Below are positions 35,567 through 45,635 of a DNA stretch of 64,000 nucleotides, piece by piece; position 1 is the first letter of the stretch, and each line of letters starts with the position of its first letter. This DNA comes from Paenibacillus plantarum. GTDB lineage: Bacteria > Bacillota > Bacilli > Paenibacillales > NBRC-103111. The DNA lies in contig NZ_WHNY01000004.1 in NCBI RefSeq assembly GCF_013141695.1, positions 248,001 to 312,000 of the forward strand, given 5' to 3'. The position numbers and the translations under genes are program-made. The notes under the pieces were generated by a model. That model saw nothing but the letters and a program-made list of their open reading frames with translations. It did not search any database and had not been told where the DNA came from.

Positions 35567-37264
35567 TTAGTTACCTTGATTTTTTTTGTACGCCTCGTTA
35601 GCCTCCTGTTCGATCTTACTTCCACCTGACAGTTTCCATTGCTCAACAAACTTATCAAAATCAGAGATCGGTGCTGCATTCATGATAATTTTAGTGAAAA
35701 CTTCCATTTCCATTTTCGTTAGCGTTGAAAGCTTATCGACCATTGTTGGTGTCGGTGAAGAGATAAATTCGTCAAAAACAAATGTTTTCTGCTTATCGTA
35801 CTGATCAATGACTTTAAAGGCTCCCTCTGGACCAAACGTCCGATCTGAATACCACATCTTGTAATCGCCATTTCTAAACTTGGAAATACGGTCAAAGTGA
35901 ACAGAGGCAGGGAAATCAAGTTTGCTGCCATCCCCTGTCTTGAGTGCGTCGACAACTTTATACCAAGCTTCTAGATTAAGATTAGGTGACTCTAGTTGCA
36001 CCGGAGCAAATTTGGCAGGGAAAATCCCGTCTTTCGCAATAAAAGGATTGACTGAACCGGAATAATCGGTTTCAATATATTTTTTCAAATAAGTGTTCAG
36101 CAGCTTGATAACAACTTCCGGGTTCTTCACACCTTTTCTTACAACAAAAAATGTTTCTGCCGTTGGATTCGCTTGTACCTTCGCCGGGGCGGAGTCTACA
36201 GAGACGATTGGATATGTCTGCCAAAGCGGGTAAGCGGCATCCTTGTTTTTCAAATAATTAATGTCATACGTTTTGCCTGGTGGATCCCAAAGATGCCCGT
36301 ATATTAAGCCGATTTTCTCCGCATTCACGTCTTCCAGAATCTTGTTCGTGTCCTTGACGGAAAACTCTTTGTCTAGGACGCCAATTTTATACAAATCCTG
36401 AAGCTTCTGCAACGCGACTTTCATTTCTGGCTGCACCGAACCGAATACGATTTTACCCGATGCGTCTTTTACCCAATAATCTGGATAAGCATGGTACCCG
36501 TTAAAAAAGCCCCTGACCGATCCAAAATTTTGCAGCATCTCTTTGTTAATTGCAAGACCGTACGTGTCGTTTTTTCCGTTCTCATCCGGATCCATCTTGC
36601 TGAATGCTTCTGCAATTTTCATCACATCATCCATCGTCTTAGGCGCTTGAAGGTTCACTTTTTTCAGCCAATCGGTTCTAAGCCAGATCATTTCAGTCGA
36701 AGCAACGCCTCCGTTTGAGGCTGTATGCGGAATTGCCATCAATTTACCGTTCACGGTCGCTGCTTTGATAGCCGCCCCACCATCGACTGTAAGCGTTTTC
36801 TTTGCAAATGGACTTGCATACTTCTCGTAGACAGCCGTCAAGTCTTCGAGCGCTCCTTCGTCTACGAGTCGCTGCATGGTCACCTTGTCGACTTCAAAGA
36901 AGTCAGGCAAACTGCCTGAAGCAATCGTTACATTTAATTTCTGGTTGTACTGCGATTTGTCCACAACCCACATATTTTTCACCTTCACGCCAAGTTCATC
37001 TTCAAAAATACCGTTCCAAATATTTTTATCCAGCGACTCTCCATCTTTAAATTTAAACCCGGCATCGATATACCTTACCGTCGATACTTCAATAGGCGGA
37101 TTGTACTTACCATTGGTTGGCGTTGCTGACTGCGAATTAGCTTCTTTGGCTGGTTCGGATGGGCTTGGACTCCCCTTTTCATTCGTATCGCTGCTGCACG
37201 CGGAAAGCGTCATGAGAGCAGCAATCATAATAATATTCAGCGCGTTGACATTTTTAACTTTCAT
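35567..37264 (-). CDS. CUT1 solute-binding lipoprotein (LplA type), locus C
   Basis: A 565-residue lipoprotein with lipobox TLSAC (lipidated C23) after a clear signal peptide, then a Ser/Pro/Glu-rich linker. LplA-type features include LGVKVKNMWV, KMDPDENGKNDTYGLAINKE and the C-terminal SGGSKIEQEANEAYKK helix. ATG at 37264 is chosen for AGGGGG with 7 bases of spacing. It lies between the permeases and the secreted glycosidase of locus C and should capture the products of that enzyme. Confidence 0.92.
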   Translation of the reverse strand: MKVKNVNALNIIMIAALMTLSACSSDTNEKGSPSPSEPAKEANSQSATPTNGKYNPPIEVSTVRYIDAGFKFKDGESLDKNIWNGIFEDELGVKVKNMWVVDKSQYNQKLNVTIASGSLPDFFEVDKVTMQRLVDEGALEDLTAVYEKYASPFAKKTLTVDGGAAIKAATVNGKLMAIPHTASNGGVASTEMIWLRTDWLKKVNLQAPKTMDDVMKIAEAFSKMDPDENGKNDTYGLAINKEMLQNFGSVRGFFNGYHAYPDYWVKDASGKIVFGSVQPEMKVALQKLQDLYKIGVLDKEFSVKDTNKILEDVNAEKIGLIYGHLWDPPGKTYDINYLKNKDAAYPLWQTYPIVSVDSAPAKVQANPTAETFFVVRKGVKNPEVVIKLLNTYLKKYIETDYSGSVNPFIAKDGIFPAKFAPVQLESPNLNLEAWYKVVDALKTGDGSKLDFPASVHFDRISKFRNGDYKMWYSDRTFGPEGAFKVIDQYDKQKTFVFDEFISSPTPTMVDKLSTLTKMEMEVFTKIIMNAAPISDFDKFVEQWKLSGGSKIEQEANEAYKKNQGN

Positions 37265-37312
37265 TTTCAATCCCCCTGGGAATAAGTTTGTTGCCTACTA
37301 ATTTTTCTAAAC

Positions 37313-38209
37313 TTAACCTTTTACACTGCCTACAACAATTCCTTTTATAAAGAAACGTTGAAGAAATGGGTACAAGAGCAAAATAGGAAGCGCACCTAAA
37401 AAGATTTGTGCCGCTTTGGCAGTCCGGCTTGAAACTTCCTCGTATAACTTGATATTAACAAGATCCAGGTTCCCCATAATGGCATCTACATTATTAACGA
37501 TGGTGTACAGATAACTTTGAAGCGGATAATTTGCCGGTGAATTCATGAAAATGAGTCCATCGAACCAAGCGTTCCAATGACCAACAGTAGCAAACAGCGT
37601 TAATGTCGCGATGGATGGCATAGATAACGGAACATATACTTTCCATAAGATCCTCATATATCCTGCCCCGTCGATGAAAGCCGCTTCCTCTAACTCTTTA
37701 GGAATTCCTCTAAAAAAGTTCAGGAGCAGCACGACATTAAAAACCGGAAGGGCATGTGGCAGAATCAGCGACCAAATGGAGTCCAGCATGCCTAGCGTCT
37801 TAACCGTCATATACAAAGGGATAAGACCGCCCGAGAAAAGCATCGTAAACACCAAGATCCAGACATACACCGTTCGACCTTTGAACTCAGACGATTCCTT
37901 CGACAGTGGATAGGCTGCCAATATCGTAAGCAACATATTGACTGCCACCCCTAGCAGAACCCGCTTCAGTGTAACAAGCAGAGACAATAAAAATTCCGAC
38001 TTTCTGAGAATAAATTCGTAGGATATGAACGTTAAATCTTTCGGCCAAAGCTTGACCAATCCAGCAGAGACGGCAAGATTTGAGCTAAGAGAGATAGCGA
38101 GTACATGAATCAGCGGAAGGAAACATAAGACCGCCAGCAGGATCAGAAACGTATAATTGAGCACAACGAACAGCCATCTCGACCAAGAGTAACGATCTAC
38201 CAAGTTCAA
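37313..38209 (-). CDS. CUT1 carbohydrate ABC permease, YtcP type, locus C
   Basis: A permease of up to 298 residues with six helices, coupling loop EEAAFIDGAGYMRILWKVYV and the end PFLQRFFIKGIVVGSVKG. The start codon is TTG; AAGGAAG touches the first TTG (38209), so the TTG two codons later (38203) may be the real start. It pairs with the gene 12 bases upstream to form the importer of locus C. Confidence 0.92.
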   Translation of the reverse strand: MNLVDRYSWSRWLFVVLNYTFLILLAVLCFLPLIHVLAISLSSNLAVSAGLVKLWPKDLTFISYEFILRKSEFLLSLLVTLKRVLLGVAVNMLLTILAAYPLSKESSEFKGRTVYVWILVFTMLFSGGLIPLYMTVKTLGMLDSIWSLILPHALPVFNVVLLLNFFRGIPKELEEAAFIDGAGYMRILWKVYVPLSMPSIATLTLFATVGHWNAWFDGLIFMNSPANYPLQSYLYTIVNNVDAIMGNLDLVNIKLYEEVSSRTAKAAQIFLGALPILLLYPFLQRFFIKGIVVGSVKG

Positions 38210-38220
38210 CTTCCTTCTCT

Positions 38221-39117
38221 CTAAAAGATTCTATAGTTCGCAATCCGGTAGGCAAGATAGTAGGACACGGAAATGAGTACTAGCGAGACTACTGACTTCA
38301 TCATGCCAACTGCTGTTGCCACACCATATTGCGCGTCGATCAAGCCTATCCGGTATACAAAAGTATCAATAATGTCACCACTTTGATAGACAACTGGACT
38401 GTAGAGATTAAACACTTGCTCAAAGCCGGCATTCAAAATGCTACCGATACTTAACGTAGCCATTAACACGATGATCGGCGCAATACCAGGCAACGTGATA
38501 TGAAGCGCACATTTCCAGCGATTGGCGCCATCTATAACGGCCGACTCGTAGAGCGACGGATTGATACCTGCAATGGCGGCCAGATATACAATCGTACTGA
38601 AACCAAATTCTTTCCATTCGTTGGACAACACCAGCGTAAAAGGAAACCACTTATTATCGCCTAGAAAAAATATCGGATCGATTCCAACTGCTTGGAGCAG
38701 TTGATTCACAACTCCTGTCGATGGGGACAAGATGTCCACTAGGATGCCCCCTAAGATTACCCAGGACAGAAAATGCGGTAAATATACAAGCGTTTGGATG
38801 CTTCTCTTGATGAACGTAATGCGCATTTCATTTAAGAGCAGCGAAATGGCTATAGGTACCACAAGACCCACTATAATTTTCATGACTGCGATGATAATGG
38901 TATTTAAGATTACTTGGAAAAAGTCGGGCAGATGAATGACATAGCGAAAATTATCAAGCCCCACCCAATGCGAGCCCAATATTCCCTTGGAGGGCACATA
39001 CTTTTCAAATGCCATCACTAAACCGAACAACGGTATGTAGCTGAAAATAAGGACTGTGATAATGCCTGGCAAAACCATAAGATGCAAGGAAACCTTGGAA
39101 ACCCATCGATTATTCAT
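38221..39117 (-). CDS. CUT1 carbohydrate ABC permease, LplB type, locus C
   Basis: A 298-residue permease with VYLPHFLSWVILGG, coupling loop ESAVIDGANRWKCALHITLP and YSPVVYQSGDIIDTFVYRIGL, all typical of LplB-type proteins. ATG at 39117 is chosen for AAGGGGGTGAG about 9 bases upstream; 28 earlier codons of open frame have no support. It is the first gene after the locus C regulator pair, from which it is separated by a terminator. Confidence 0.93.
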   Translation of the reverse strand: MNNRWVSKVSLHLMVLPGIITVLIFSYIPLFGLVMAFEKYVPSKGILGSHWVGLDNFRYVIHLPDFFQVILNTIIIAVMKIIVGLVVPIAISLLLNEMRITFIKRSIQTLVYLPHFLSWVILGGILVDILSPSTGVVNQLLQAVGIDPIFFLGDNKWFPFTLVLSNEWKEFGFSTIVYLAAIAGINPSLYESAVIDGANRWKCALHITLPGIAPIIVLMATLSIGSILNAGFEQVFNLYSPVVYQSGDIIDTFVYRIGLIDAQYGVATAVGMMKSVVSLVLISVSYYLAYRIANYRIF

Positions 39118-39259
39118 TACTTTTCTCTCACCCCCTTCGTTATGCCCTGCTTCTCTTTCATCATAAAAGGTATTGGGATGTAAAAATACGAGACATTTCA
39201 TACTTCCTTATATTCTCTCTTGAACTTTATAAAATAAATCTCTATTTCTCCACGACACG

Positions 39260-39315
39260 CAAAAATACCGCCGAATCCACATCAACGAGGGGGGCTCGCA
39301 TGTCCGGCGGTAGTT
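39260..39315 (-). terminator. Terminator of the locus C regulator operon
   Basis: TACCGCCG (39266-39273) pairs with CGGCGGTA (39305-39312) across a 31-base loop; AAAAA before it becomes UUUUU on the minus strand. It ends the kinase/response regulator message before the permease operon. Confidence 0.75.
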
Positions 39316-39329
39316 CATTCACACAGCAT

Positions 39330-41006
39330 TTAATTACTTTCGCGATACTCAATTGGCGTAGAACCTGTCAGTTTCTTGAATACTCGGGTAAAATACGGCG
39401 CCGATTCAAAGCCAACTTCGTAGGCAATTTCGTGGATTTTCATCGTTGTGTTTTTGAGCAACTTCTTTGCACGCACCATTCGTTGTTCGGTAACATAATC
39501 CGTCAGGTTATTGCCGGTAAGCTGCTTATACAACCGAGACAAGTACGGCGGACTGAGATAGACGACCTCGGCCAACCGCGTAAGTGTCAAATCCTCCCTC
39601 ATATAATCATGCACATATTGGTGTAAAATACGGATCATTTCATGGGTTCTTTCTTGCTGCAGTCTACCGTTGAAGTCAGCCCCCATCTCCCCTAGCTGTC
39701 GGAAATAAGCTAATGCAGCCTCCCAAGAGCTGTGGTTATCGAATTGCACATATTTATCCAACTTCATTGGAGCGCCAAGCTCGTCAATGAGATTTCGCCG
39801 ACTCATATAGGAGAGAAAGAAGGAGGATAGATTTGCGAACATTTCCATGGTTAAATAGGTCAGCTTTGTCTCGGACAATTCCATGTTGCTCAGCCGAGTA
39901 AACTCATGGAAATGTTGAACGAACTGAACTTTATCCCCGCTATCCAAATGAGCCTCCAACAGGTCTAGTTTCCGCATATGATTTCGCACCGCCATCTCTG
40001 CGAAAAAAGTTTTACTGGAACGTTCTAGCCCGGCTGCGTCTGAACTAGGCTCCACAACTAGCTTTTCTTCGCTTCGAATCAGTCCGCTGCTAAGATTAAG
40101 CTTGAGCGAATCGAATTGACCTGCCGCCTTCTCCCACGAACTTGGCTTTGAACTTAGCATGAGAGAGATCGGCAATTTTAGCAACTGACTGCAGGTCGCT
40201 TGGATGGATTCAGATGTTCCTTTTACGAATTGCCGTACACGCTCCCAGGCCACCTCAGCTTCTTCCCCTTGAGGGAGTGCGAACTGCTTAGGTTGAATGA
40301 ACCAGACGAATCGAAAGCGATCGTACAACAGAAATAAAAACCGGAACTTGTCTGCCAGAAACTCCTCTGCAATGTTTTGAATGGAGTATGATAACAACGT
40401 TCTATCTGACGTTGACAGATTCGTTCCCCAGTCGTCGACCCTCCCTACTACGAGGTAAACGTCATGCATGGGATCCAAATGAATGTCTAATTCTGCAAAC
40501 CGTTTCACTCTTGCAGCCTCAGAACCCATCTCCCCGCCTAACATTTCCATGAAGTAATCGCGCCGCATGGTTGGAATTGCTTGCTGCATAAGCTCTTGGG
40601 CCTTCTTCAAAATACTCCCCTCATGCAGCTCGGTCTTGATCTCCTCCGCTGCCTTTTCAATCGCTTGAAAGATGAGTTCATCGTCTTCTGCCTTCAGGAT
40701 ATAGTCCATTCCCCCCTTGCGGATCGCTTTCTGAATGTACTCGAAATCATTGTATCCGGACAGAAAGATGATCTTGCACCGAGGCCATAAATCCAGCACA
40801 TGGTCTGCCAACTCAAGACCGTTCATGCCAGGCATGCGAATATCCGTGAGCAAGATATCTAGTCGGCGTTCTTGAATCCGATCCAAGGCTTCAATGCCTG
40901 AATAGGCTTTATTAATCGTTAATTCGTACTTGCCCCACTCTTCAAGCGCATTTGATAATAAATTGACAGCCACAGATTCGTCATCCACAATCATTAAATT
41001 TAACAT
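39330..41006 (-). CDS. AraC-type response regulator (YesN-like), locus C
   Basis: A 558-residue regulator with an N-terminal receiver domain (acidic D8/D9, phospho-acceptor D55 in LTDIRM), a long middle region and a C-terminal AraC/XylS DNA-binding domain (DLTLTRLAEVVYLSPPYLSR ... FKKLTGSTPIEYRES). ATG at 41006 follows GAGGAGGGG by 5 bases and overlaps the kinase stop by 7 bases. It should respond to the kinase and activate the locus C transporter and enzyme genes downstream. Confidence 0.94.
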   Translation of the reverse strand: MLNLMIVDDESVAVNLLSNALEEWGKYELTINKAYSGIEALDRIQERRLDILLTDIRMPGMNGLELADHVLDLWPRCKIIFLSGYNDFEYIQKAIRKGGMDYILKAEDDELIFQAIEKAAEEIKTELHEGSILKKAQELMQQAIPTMRRDYFMEMLGGEMGSEAARVKRFAELDIHLDPMHDVYLVVGRVDDWGTNLSTSDRTLLSYSIQNIAEEFLADKFRFLFLLYDRFRFVWFIQPKQFALPQGEEAEVAWERVRQFVKGTSESIQATCSQLLKLPISLMLSSKPSSWEKAAGQFDSLKLNLSSGLIRSEEKLVVEPSSDAAGLERSSKTFFAEMAVRNHMRKLDLLEAHLDSGDKVQFVQHFHEFTRLSNMELSETKLTYLTMEMFANLSSFFLSYMSRRNLIDELGAPMKLDKYVQFDNHSSWEAALAYFRQLGEMGADFNGRLQQERTHEMIRILHQYVHDYMREDLTLTRLAEVVYLSPPYLSRLYKQLTGNNLTDYVTEQRMVRAKKLLKNTTMKIHEIAYEVGFESAPYFTRVFKKLTGSTPIEYRESN

Positions 41007-42775
41007 GACTTCCCCTCCTCTTTTTCAGAACAGATTGTCAAGATTACGCATAAACCTCCACCAGACCTCGGTCTTACTTGAATACCCGATTCATCACCGA
41101 ATTTTAATTGCAACCGCCGGTTCACATTCATCATCCCGCTGACATCGATATTTCCAGTTGGATTTGTGAACCGATGATTCCATATCATCATGTCTTCCTC
41201 TGACATCCCAATTCCGTTGTCTTCGATTAGGATTTTCAAAATTTTTTCTCCCGTCTCCACCGTAATGGTTAGTTCTCCATTTGCCAAAGTATGCTCGAGT
41301 CCATAATTGTAAGCGTTCTCGACCAACGGTTGCATAATTAATCGCGGCACGAGTAAATTGTGTATATCCTCAGGCAGCTCGGCAATTGATACTTTTAAGC
41401 GATTGGAAAATCTAACATTCTGGATCTCCATATACATGCGCACGTGATGCCATTCTTCGGAGAGCTGTACATCTTCCCCTGCTTTCTTCGTAATATAGCG
41501 AAAATAATCACCTAAATACTTGGTGAGCCTCAAGCTGTTCTCATAGTCTTCATCTTTCGTGATGCGATAAAGCAAGTACAAGCTGTTATAGAGAAAATGG
41601 GGCTTAATCTGTGACTGCAGCTGATTTAGCTCTGCCTGCTGCTTTTGCAGCTGTTTTTCATATACCTCGTAAATCAGGGTCCTTAGTCTATCTGCCATCC
41701 GATTGAATTGCCTATAGAGATAGTTAAATTCATCCCGACTCTTGTGATGCAAAACAAGGTTCAGATTGCCTGACTCCATACTTCGGAAGGCACGTACCAT
41801 TTTAGAAAGCGGCTTATGAATCACCTGATAGATCCAATAAGAAACGAGCACAATCAGTACAATGGTTACGATAGACATAAGGAAAATGAACTTTTTATAT
41901 TTCTCCAGCGGCCCAAGAATATCTGACTCCGGCACGAACACAAGCAGTGTTGTCTTCGAATCTGGGGAGTACTCATAGGCCGTTATATAGTTTTGATTGT
42001 TCACTCGGACGTTTTCAATCCATCTCCCTTTTTCTACTTGCTTAGCCACATGGCTTCGAACAAGCTCAATAATTGGCGTCATCGCTTCATTGCTCTCGTC
42101 GCTCGAAATCCTCCATGCTTCACTGACAAGAGCCGATCCGCTCTTTTTAAAACTAGAAATTTGCCGGAGGAAATTTTGCAGTTCATTCACGGAAATCTCA
42201 GTCTCCAGAACAAATACGGGATCACGTTCAGGTGAAACTGCTTTGGTTGGATAAAATTCCCGGATAAACAACTTGCCATCTCTGTAATATAAGGGCGTAC
42301 CGTTCGTAAATAGCTCTCGTTCATTTTTCAATTGTTCAATTTGTTCTGAAGGGAGTGGTGATGTGAGATCTTCTGTGCTTATAATTCGTTGAAGCGATGG
42401 GATATAAGCTTTAGCTACAGTTGCGTATATGCCCGAGCTCTTAATTAGATTCAGCTTAAGTTGAAGTTGTCGCATCATCAGCGAACGGTCGTAGTCAGGT
42501 AGACCTTCTCCAATTACACTGAGATTCAACAAGTCATCATCAACCACATACTGACGTTGAAGCTGCATCATCCGATCGATTTCTTTGTTAAGGGAATTAT
42601 GGTAAAAGCTCATTTGTGCTTGAAGCGAGGATGAAATTTCGTTGCTGACAAGGTGCGATCCTGACTCATTACTATGAATGGCCATCGCATACACAGGTAA
42701 TATCATAATGAAAAATAATGCCAACAGCTTTGTAAAAATGGAAAACCACCAATTCTGCCAGTTTAATTGCATCAT
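41000..42775 (-). CDS. Sensor histidine kinase (YesM-like), locus C
   Basis: A membrane kinase of 591 residues: a first helix near residues 13-33, an extracellular sensing region, a second helix near 295-317, a HAMP domain and a His_kinase domain with H393 in QIKPHFLYNSL, then an HATPase domain (N box ENAYNYG, DNGIGMSEED). ATG at 42775 lies 10 bases after TGGGGG; a TTG nine codons earlier is possible. It overlaps the response regulator gene by 7 bases. Confidence 0.93.
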   Translation of the reverse strand: MMQLNWQNWWFSIFTKLLALFFIMILPVYAMAIHSNESGSHLVSNEISSSLQAQMSFYHNSLNKEIDRMMQLQRQYVVDDDLLNLSVIGEGLPDYDRSLMMRQLQLKLNLIKSSGIYATVAKAYIPSLQRIISTEDLTSPLPSEQIEQLKNERELFTNGTPLYYRDGKLFIREFYPTKAVSPERDPVFVLETEISVNELQNFLRQISSFKKSGSALVSEAWRISSDESNEAMTPIIELVRSHVAKQVEKGRWIENVRVNNQNYITAYEYSPDSKTTLLVFVPESDILGPLEKYKKFIFLMSIVTIVLIVLVSYWIYQVIHKPLSKMVRAFRSMESGNLNLVLHHKSRDEFNYLYRQFNRMADRLRTLIYEVYEKQLQKQQAELNQLQSQIKPHFLYNSLYLLYRITKDEDYENSLRLTKYLGDYFRYITKKAGEDVQLSEEWHHVRMYMEIQNVRFSNRLKVSIAELPEDIHNLLVPRLIMQPLVENAYNYGLEHTLANGELTITVETGEKILKILIEDNGIGMSEEDMMIWNHRFTNPTGNIDVSGMMNVNRRLQLKFGDESGIQVRPRSGGGLCVILTICSEKEEGKSC

Positions 42776-42887
42776 TTTGGCATAACCCCCAATCGTGCTC
42801 AATACTTCCTACTAATAATTACCAGCATAGTTGACAGAACTATTCGACAAATACCTACACTTTCCTCTTGTATCCAAATAAATGGTT

Positions 42888-42932
42888 ACACAAAAAATCT
42901 GCTCGAGCATTTCGAATAGCTCGAGCAGACAG
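42888..42932 (-). terminator. Strong terminator after the Gfo/Idh oxidoreductase operon
   Basis: A perfect 11-bp inverted repeat, TCTGCTCGAGC (42898-42908) with GCTCGAGCAGA (42919-42929), is preceded by AAAAAA, giving a U run on the minus strand. Confidence 0.88.
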
Positions 42933-42951
42933 TCTAGTTCTATATATTCAT

Positions 42952-44274
42952 TTATGCATTGACGACTAAGGAACTAATTTCCACAATCGTATTCTCAGAT
43001 CTTGAGCGTTCTGCCGCAAAGCCGATTTGGTGGCCATAAATCGATTTCTCCAGAGATGTCGAAGACAGAGAAGGTTTATCTCCCCGTAAGGTGCGAACAA
43101 AATCTGCAACCAGCCGCAAATCGCCCCCACCATGCATGTCGGATGTGACATTCGTCTCGATCCGTTCTTCCTTGTATAAATGACCAGGCCTTGAATCTGG
43201 TTGCCTAACCAAGAAGTAACCATCCTCCATCGTACCGGAAACTTCACCTTTCGTCCCCGTGATATGAATCGTTCTACACGACTTGGAGGTTGCTCCTGTT
43301 AGATTGTGCGATGCCGTACTTCCGTCTTCGAATTCGATGATGACTGTTTGATGATCAACAACATCATTATCACAGCGCCATACGCAGCGCCCGTATGGAT
43401 TGGATGTTCGCAGCGAATTGATTTTTTCCTCGTGGGTTGGGATACTGCTTACATATCTATTGTCCCAAGCATAAATGCCCCATAAATCTTGTTCGATATA
43501 CATTTTATTCGCGGAGTACATACATGTGGCTTCAATCGGACAATCAACAAGACACCTTGTACCAGCGCCTTCCGGGGCTTTGTCCGCTCGAAACTGGAAT
43601 AATCCTCCGAAGCTACTAACCTTCTTCGGTCGTATGCTGCCTTTCATCCAAGAAATCATATCTAAGTCGTGGCAGCATTTGGCTAATAACATGGAGGAAT
43701 CGCAACTCGCTTTACTATTCCATTTCCCTCGAACGAAAGAAGTCGCCATATGGTGGTAGCTGACATTTTCCTCTGTCTGAATGGCGATAATATCCCCGAT
43801 GATTCCGCTTTCGATTTGCTTGCGAATTTCCAAATAAAAAGGTGCATAACGCAATACATGACAAATCATCACGGAACGATTATAGGAGTTCGCTGCTTCG
43901 TACAGTTCAAGTACTTCCTTTTCACTTACGCCTATCGGCTTCTCTAACAGAACATCGTATCCCGCCTTCAAAAGTGGCAGCGTTGTTTGAAGATGAAATT
44001 GATCCATCGTTCCATTAATAGCGGCATCCGCTAATTGGGGATGAACAACAAGTTCCTCAACGGATGCAAAGCAATTGTCTGGAGAAATACCGAAGCGTTC
44101 TGCCGTTAATTGCCGGCGTTCTAGATTAGGCTCAACAACGCCAACGATGTGCAATTCATCTGGATGCTGCAAGGCATAAGAAGCATAAATCAAACTTCGG
44201 TTGCCTGCGCCGATAATGACAGCCTTAATAGGCTGATCTTCCGACATACGGGATGGACCCAATTTCATATCCAT
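42952..44274 (-). CDS. Gfo/Idh/MocA-family oxidoreductase with cysteine cluster
   Basis: A 440-residue dehydrogenase. The Rossmann motif is VIIGAGNRSLIYAS, the catalytic lysine motif is LLEKPIGV (K112), and the AKCCHDLDM segment carries the usual active-site histidine (H202). It is longer than typical members (about 340-390) because of an insert with C241, C245, C251, C297 and C301 (CLVDCPIEATCMYSA ... GRCVWRC); similar CPxxxxCxYSA segments occur in a subgroup of this family and may bind a metal. The start at 44274 has only a weak ribosome binding site 15 bases upstream. It is the last gene of a four-gene operon with an SGNH hydrolase. Confidence 0.88.
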   Translation of the reverse strand: MDMKLGPSRMSEDQPIKAVIIGAGNRSLIYASYALQHPDELHIVGVVEPNLERRQLTAERFGISPDNCFASVEELVVHPQLADAAINGTMDQFHLQTTLPLLKAGYDVLLEKPIGVSEKEVLELYEAANSYNRSVMICHVLRYAPFYLEIRKQIESGIIGDIIAIQTEENVSYHHMATSFVRGKWNSKASCDSSMLLAKCCHDLDMISWMKGSIRPKKVSSFGGLFQFRADKAPEGAGTRCLVDCPIEATCMYSANKMYIEQDLWGIYAWDNRYVSSIPTHEEKINSLRTSNPYGRCVWRCDNDVVDHQTVIIEFEDGSTASHNLTGATSKSCRTIHITGTKGEVSGTMEDGYFLVRQPDSRPGHLYKEERIETNVTSDMHGGGDLRLVADFVRTLRGDKPSLSSTSLEKSIYGHQIGFAAERSRSENTIVEISSLVVNA

Positions 44275-44299
44275 ATTCTTGTAATCTTACCTTTCCAAT

Positions 44300-45244
44300 T
44301 TAGACACTTGGGATTATGAACTTCTTAATAATTTCCTGATAAAACAAGGAAGCGAGTACACCCTGCCCTTCATCGCCCGGGTGTACGGTATTCTCTGGCT
44401 TATTCAAATAAGTATTTCCTGATGTTGGGCTATACATGTCCACACACGGAATCCCTTTCACAGCGCATGCCGCTTTCACTTCGTCTACTTTGACGATGTT
44501 TTGTTCCGATGTGTAATAGGTGTTATATTGAATTGTGGCCACGATGATATCGGCATTGTGGAGGTAAGTTTTCATTTTATCTAAACCGATTTCTAAGGAA
44601 GCCTGAGGATTCGCATTGTTCATGCCTGTTAGCCATAATACCAAGTCCGGATTTCTAGATGCGACAACAGACTCTATCACATTGGTAATCGTACTGACAT
44701 CCGCTCCGGATAAACCATGGATACTGACAGGACGACACAGCATTTGCTGCAGCTTTCTACCGTATAAGTTGTCCGGTCTTGCAGCGACATTGGCTCCGAA
44801 AGTAATGGAATCACCGATACAGACGATGCTTTTATACTGAGTTTGCTGCGGTTGCACCAATTCGGAATACAAATAATCAATTGAAATGCAGTTGCCTGTA
44901 GAGCTGGGATTTCTCGTTTCTTTCTTACGAATTTCTAGGGTATGGTAACCCGCTGTCAGATCTGTTACCTCATAGATCAAATTTCCGTATTGCGCAGTGG
45001 GAGCATAATAATCCGCTTCACCATGAATGACCCCATCAATAAAAATATCCACTTTTCCGAAGCTTGGCGCCTTAGGAGCATAAATTTCTATGCTCGTGCA
45101 ATAAGCCTTCCATATTGCCGACGCATTAGCCGTTGCAGTTCCATCTGAATCGTGCCTGCTATCCATGCTTCCGTTCGTTGTACTGACATGTGTCCATGTG
45201 CCCGAGTAGCTTAAGGCCATATCCTCAATCTTCATCCTCGCCAT
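44300..45244 (-). CDS. SGNH/GDSL hydrolase with N-terminal beta domain
   Basis: A 314-residue protein without a signal peptide. The N-terminal third (about 1-115) is a beta-sandwich-like region (KVDIFIDGVIHGEADYYAP; TAGYHTLEIRKKETRNPSS) as in CBM-like accessory modules. The SGNH domain follows: CIGDSITFG block I, GLSGAD block II, LTGMNNAN block III and the late NTVHPGDEGQ histidine. ATG at 45244 is chosen with GGAGG 8 bases upstream; a GTG one codon earlier is possible. It probably removes an ester group; its partners are the Gfo/Idh oxidoreductase and two small proteins. Confidence 0.82.
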   Translation of the reverse strand: MARMKIEDMALSYSGTWTHVSTTNGSMDSRHDSDGTATANASAIWKAYCTSIEIYAPKAPSFGKVDIFIDGVIHGEADYYAPTAQYGNLIYEVTDLTAGYHTLEIRKKETRNPSSTGNCISIDYLYSELVQPQQTQYKSIVCIGDSITFGANVAARPDNLYGRKLQQMLCRPVSIHGLSGADVSTITNVIESVVASRNPDLVLWLTGMNNANPQASLEIGLDKMKTYLHNADIIVATIQYNTYYTSEQNIVKVDEVKAACAVKGIPCVDMYSPTSGNTYLNKPENTVHPGDEGQGVLASLFYQEIIKKFIIPSV

Positions 45245-45263
45245 CACAGCAGCCTCCCTCTCA

Positions 45264-45596
45264 TCACCAAATTGGGACTACCCAGATCGTCCACTTGCCA
45301 GATAGATTTGCACATTTTACCTTTACAAATCGTGATACGTTATCTAGGACATAAGAAGTTGTTCCGTTAATTCCAGTCTTCACCGCATTGACGCTTAATT
45401 CATCCGTATACATTCCACTTTCATTCGGCGCGCCGCTTATAGTAACATCAATACTGCCTGCAACGTTTGCCTGCACATAGATTCTGCATCTAGAGTACCC
45501 TTTTAAATCCATCGGATTGCTGATTAGCGTTGAACCCGTCGGTAAATAAACAAACGACTCCGGCGGTGCTGGGTGTATGCTAGCGTGATCGTCCAT
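45264..45596 (-). CDS. Hypothetical beta-rich protein (110 aa)
   Basis: I do not recognise the family. The protein has no signal peptide, helix or catalytic motif; it is rich in Val, Ser, Thr and Gly with alternating hydrophobic residues (CRIYVQANVAGSIDVTISG; SRFVKVKCANLSGKWTIWVV), suggesting a small beta sandwich. AAGGAGAG lies 9 bases before the ATG. It sits between the mini-gene and the SGNH hydrolase gene with short spacers, so it is likely translated with them. A binding or scaffold role is possible but unproven. Confidence 0.7.
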   Translation of the reverse strand: MDDHASIHPAPPESFVYLPTGSTLISNPMDLKGYSRCRIYVQANVAGSIDVTISGAPNESGMYTDELSVNAVKTGINGTTSYVLDNVSRFVKVKCANLSGKWTIWVVPIW

Positions 45597-45635
45597 TATC
45601 TATCACTCTCCTTAAAATTACTTATTCAATTAGCA

